From the NCBI GenBank assembly GCA_035691485.1, contig DASSIZ010000027.1:1-37959 (forward strand): 37,959 nt of DNA, written 5' to 3'. Shown piece by piece: positions 36,920 through 37,959 of this stretch (position 1 is the stretch's first letter; each line of letters opens with the position of its first letter). The notes below the pieces were generated by a model. That model ran no database searches and was not told the DNA's origin. It saw only the letters and a list, made by a program, of their open reading frames with translations. This stretch comes from Terriglobales bacterium (GTDB taxonomy: Bacteria > Acidobacteriota > Terriglobia > Terriglobales > Acidobacteriaceae). The translations under genes and the position numbers were made by a program.

Positions 36920-37959
36920 ATGAAGTCCCGCTCCCTCATCGCCGCGCTCGCGCTGTTTTTCGCCGCCGCCGTGCTTTTCATTGGCGACCGATACGGCCTG
37001 TTTCACGCTCCCGCGACCGCTACCGCCGTTATCCGCTGGCTTGCCATCGCAGCCCTGATTCCTTATGCCGTTGCCCGGCGCTCGCTCACCACCTGGATTT
37101 TGGTGAGCATGGTTCTGGGCGCGGAGATCGGGCACGACTTCCCCGCCTTTGCCATCAACCTGCGGGTCCTCAGCCTGATTTTCCTGCGCCTGATTAAGAC
37201 CATCATCGCTCCCCTGCTGTTTGGAACGCTGGTGGTCGGCATCGCCGGACATCACGACCTCAAACAGGTCGGCCGCATGGGAGTCAAGGCGCTCATCTAC
37301 TTCGAAGTGGTCACCACGCTGGCGCTGTTCATCGGTCTTGCCGCCATCAACATCAGCAAGGCCGGGGTCGGAGTGAACGCCCCGCCCGCGCTGCACGCCG
37401 AGCTGCCGCCGGCACAAAAGCAGACCGCCACCGACATCATCCTGCATGCCTTCCCGGAGAACATCGCCAAGTCCGTCGCCGACGGCCAGGTGCTGCAGAT
37501 CGTGGTCTTCAGCATCATCTTCGGCATTGCGCTGGCGCTGCTCAGCGACCAGCGCCGCCGTCCGATGCTGACTTTCTGCGAGAGCCTTTCGGAAACCATG
37601 TTCAAGTTCACCAACATCGTCATGATGTTCGCTCCCATCGGCGTCGGCGCCGCCATTGCCAACACCGTCGGACACATGGGACTCGGCATCCTGGTGAACC
37701 TGTTCAAACTGCTGGCGACGCTTTACGTCGCCCTCATCGTCTTCCTGTTCGGGGTATTGCTGCCGATCGCGCTCATGACCCGGCTGCCGATACGGCGAAT
37801 GCTGAAGGCCATTGCGGAACCGGCTTCCATCGCCTTCGCCACCACCTCCTCGGAAGCTGCCCTGCCGCGCGCCATGGAAGCGATGGAGGCCATCGGCGTG
37901 CCGCGCCAGATTGTCGCCTTCGTCATTCCTACCGGCTACAGTTTCAACCTGGACGGCAG
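36920..37959 (+). CDS. SDF/DAACS-family dicarboxylate-amino acid:cation symporter, 3' end outside window
   Basis: Membrane symporter of the GltP/DctA family (glutamate, aspartate or C4-dicarboxylates with sodium or protons). The frame is open to the window end (about 346 codons of roughly 430-480). Helices are seen from residue 5; FLRLIKTIIAPLLFGTLVVG is the family's second-third helix signature, and SIAFATTSSEAALPRAMEAM is the hairpin-1 motif, with the Ser-rich loop here reading Thr-Thr-Ser-Ser-Glu. The final bases encode IPTGYSFNLDG, the transmembrane-7 cation/substrate motif. An unusual extra pair of N-terminal hydrophobic segments precedes the core. It starts four bases after the dapD stop, so it is co-transcribed; import of an aspartate-like substrate would suit the DAP context. 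Confidence 0.9.
   Translation, partial: MKSRSLIAALALFFAAAVLFIGDRYGLFHAPATATAVIRWLAIAALIPYAVARRSLTTWILVSMVLGAEIGHDFPAFAINLRVLSLIFLRLIKTIIAPLLFGTLVVGIAGHHDLKQVGRMGVKALIYFEVVTTLALFIGLAAINISKAGVGVNAPPALHAELPPAQKQTATDIILHAFPENIAKSVADGQVLQIVVFSIIFGIALALLSDQRRRPMLTFCESLSETMFKFTNIVMMFAPIGVGAAIANTVGHMGLGILVNLFKLLATLYVALIVFLFGVLLPIALMTRLPIRRMLKAIAEPASIAFATTSSEAALPRAMEAMEAIGVPRQIVAFVIPTGYSFNLDG

Noticed and set aside
1-37959. CRISPR arrays, transposons, tRNA or rRNA genes, prophage
   Set aside because: No repeat-spacer structure, transposase, cloverleaf or phage gene was seen; the heptamer arrays have no spacers and drift too much to be CRISPR.

Overview
The window is GC-rich chromosomal DNA, densely packed with housekeeping genes. 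No tRNA, rRNA, insertion sequence, phage gene or CRISPR array was seen. The best taxonomic guess is Acidobacteriota (Terriglobia/Koribacter-like). This rests on a diderm envelope operon (BamA, SurA-like, TamB), futalosine-type menaquinone genes, many secreted proteins of lineage-restricted appearance, and degenerate heptamer repeats between genes. It is an inference from protein flavour, not a placement.

Layout. 1-3.4 kb: 3' part of a glutaryl-CoA dehydrogenase gene, a degenerate receiver-like protein, a small secreted protein and class II fructose-1,6-bisphosphatase (glpX). 3.4-6.7 kb (minus): Ada-type alkylation repair protein, a secreted esterase and a Tat-exported glycosylasparaginase-family enzyme. 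6.9-9.1 kb (minus): a two-gene unit in which a ribosome-hibernation (HPF/RaiA) domain is fused to a sigma-70-like module, followed by a bacterial eRF1-like (baeRF) protein. 9.4-11.5 kb (minus): aminofutalosine synthase mqnE and a UbiA-type prenyltransferase. 11.6-19.4 kb (minus): a tightly coupled bamA (seven POTRA repeats by eye), surA-like, tamB operon. 19.5-23.9 kb: ThiF/MoeB-like E1 enzyme, a Gly/Ala/Thr-rich secreted protein with an LP-GG hydrophobic tail, an MFSD1-like MFS transporter and a CYTH protein. 24.2-28.9 kb (plus): ECF sigma factor, zinc anti-sigma factor, DUF4097-type protein, shikimate kinase, a secreted unknown and an AI-2E/PerM-family permease. 28.9-38 kb: a diaminopimelate/lysine region (asd, lysC, dapB, dapA, dapD) interrupted by a methyltransferase gene and by a minus-strand PIG-L deacetylase/glycosyltransferase pair, ending in a truncated SDF-family dicarboxylate symporter.

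How genes work together. LysC, Asd, DapA, DapB and DapD make the early succinylase-branch steps from aspartate towards meso-DAP. BamA/SurA-like/TamB form an outer-membrane protein assembly module. MqnE and the UbiA protein belong to menaquinone synthesis. The sigma/anti-sigma pair probably controls itself and the DUF4097 gene. The most unusual unit is the HPF-sigma fusion with its eRF1-like partner, which suggests a link between ribosome inactivation or rescue and transcriptional control.

Intergenic DNA. No gene-free stretch exceeds 300 bases; the longest are 23905-24158, 9141-9384, 2053-2271, 970-1169 and 35873-36060. Several gaps carry imperfect 7-bp-period arrays (6766-6842, 6883-6903, 20548-20582, 21741-21776, 30751-30771, 36014-36041). 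The units mostly differ in sequence but share the period.
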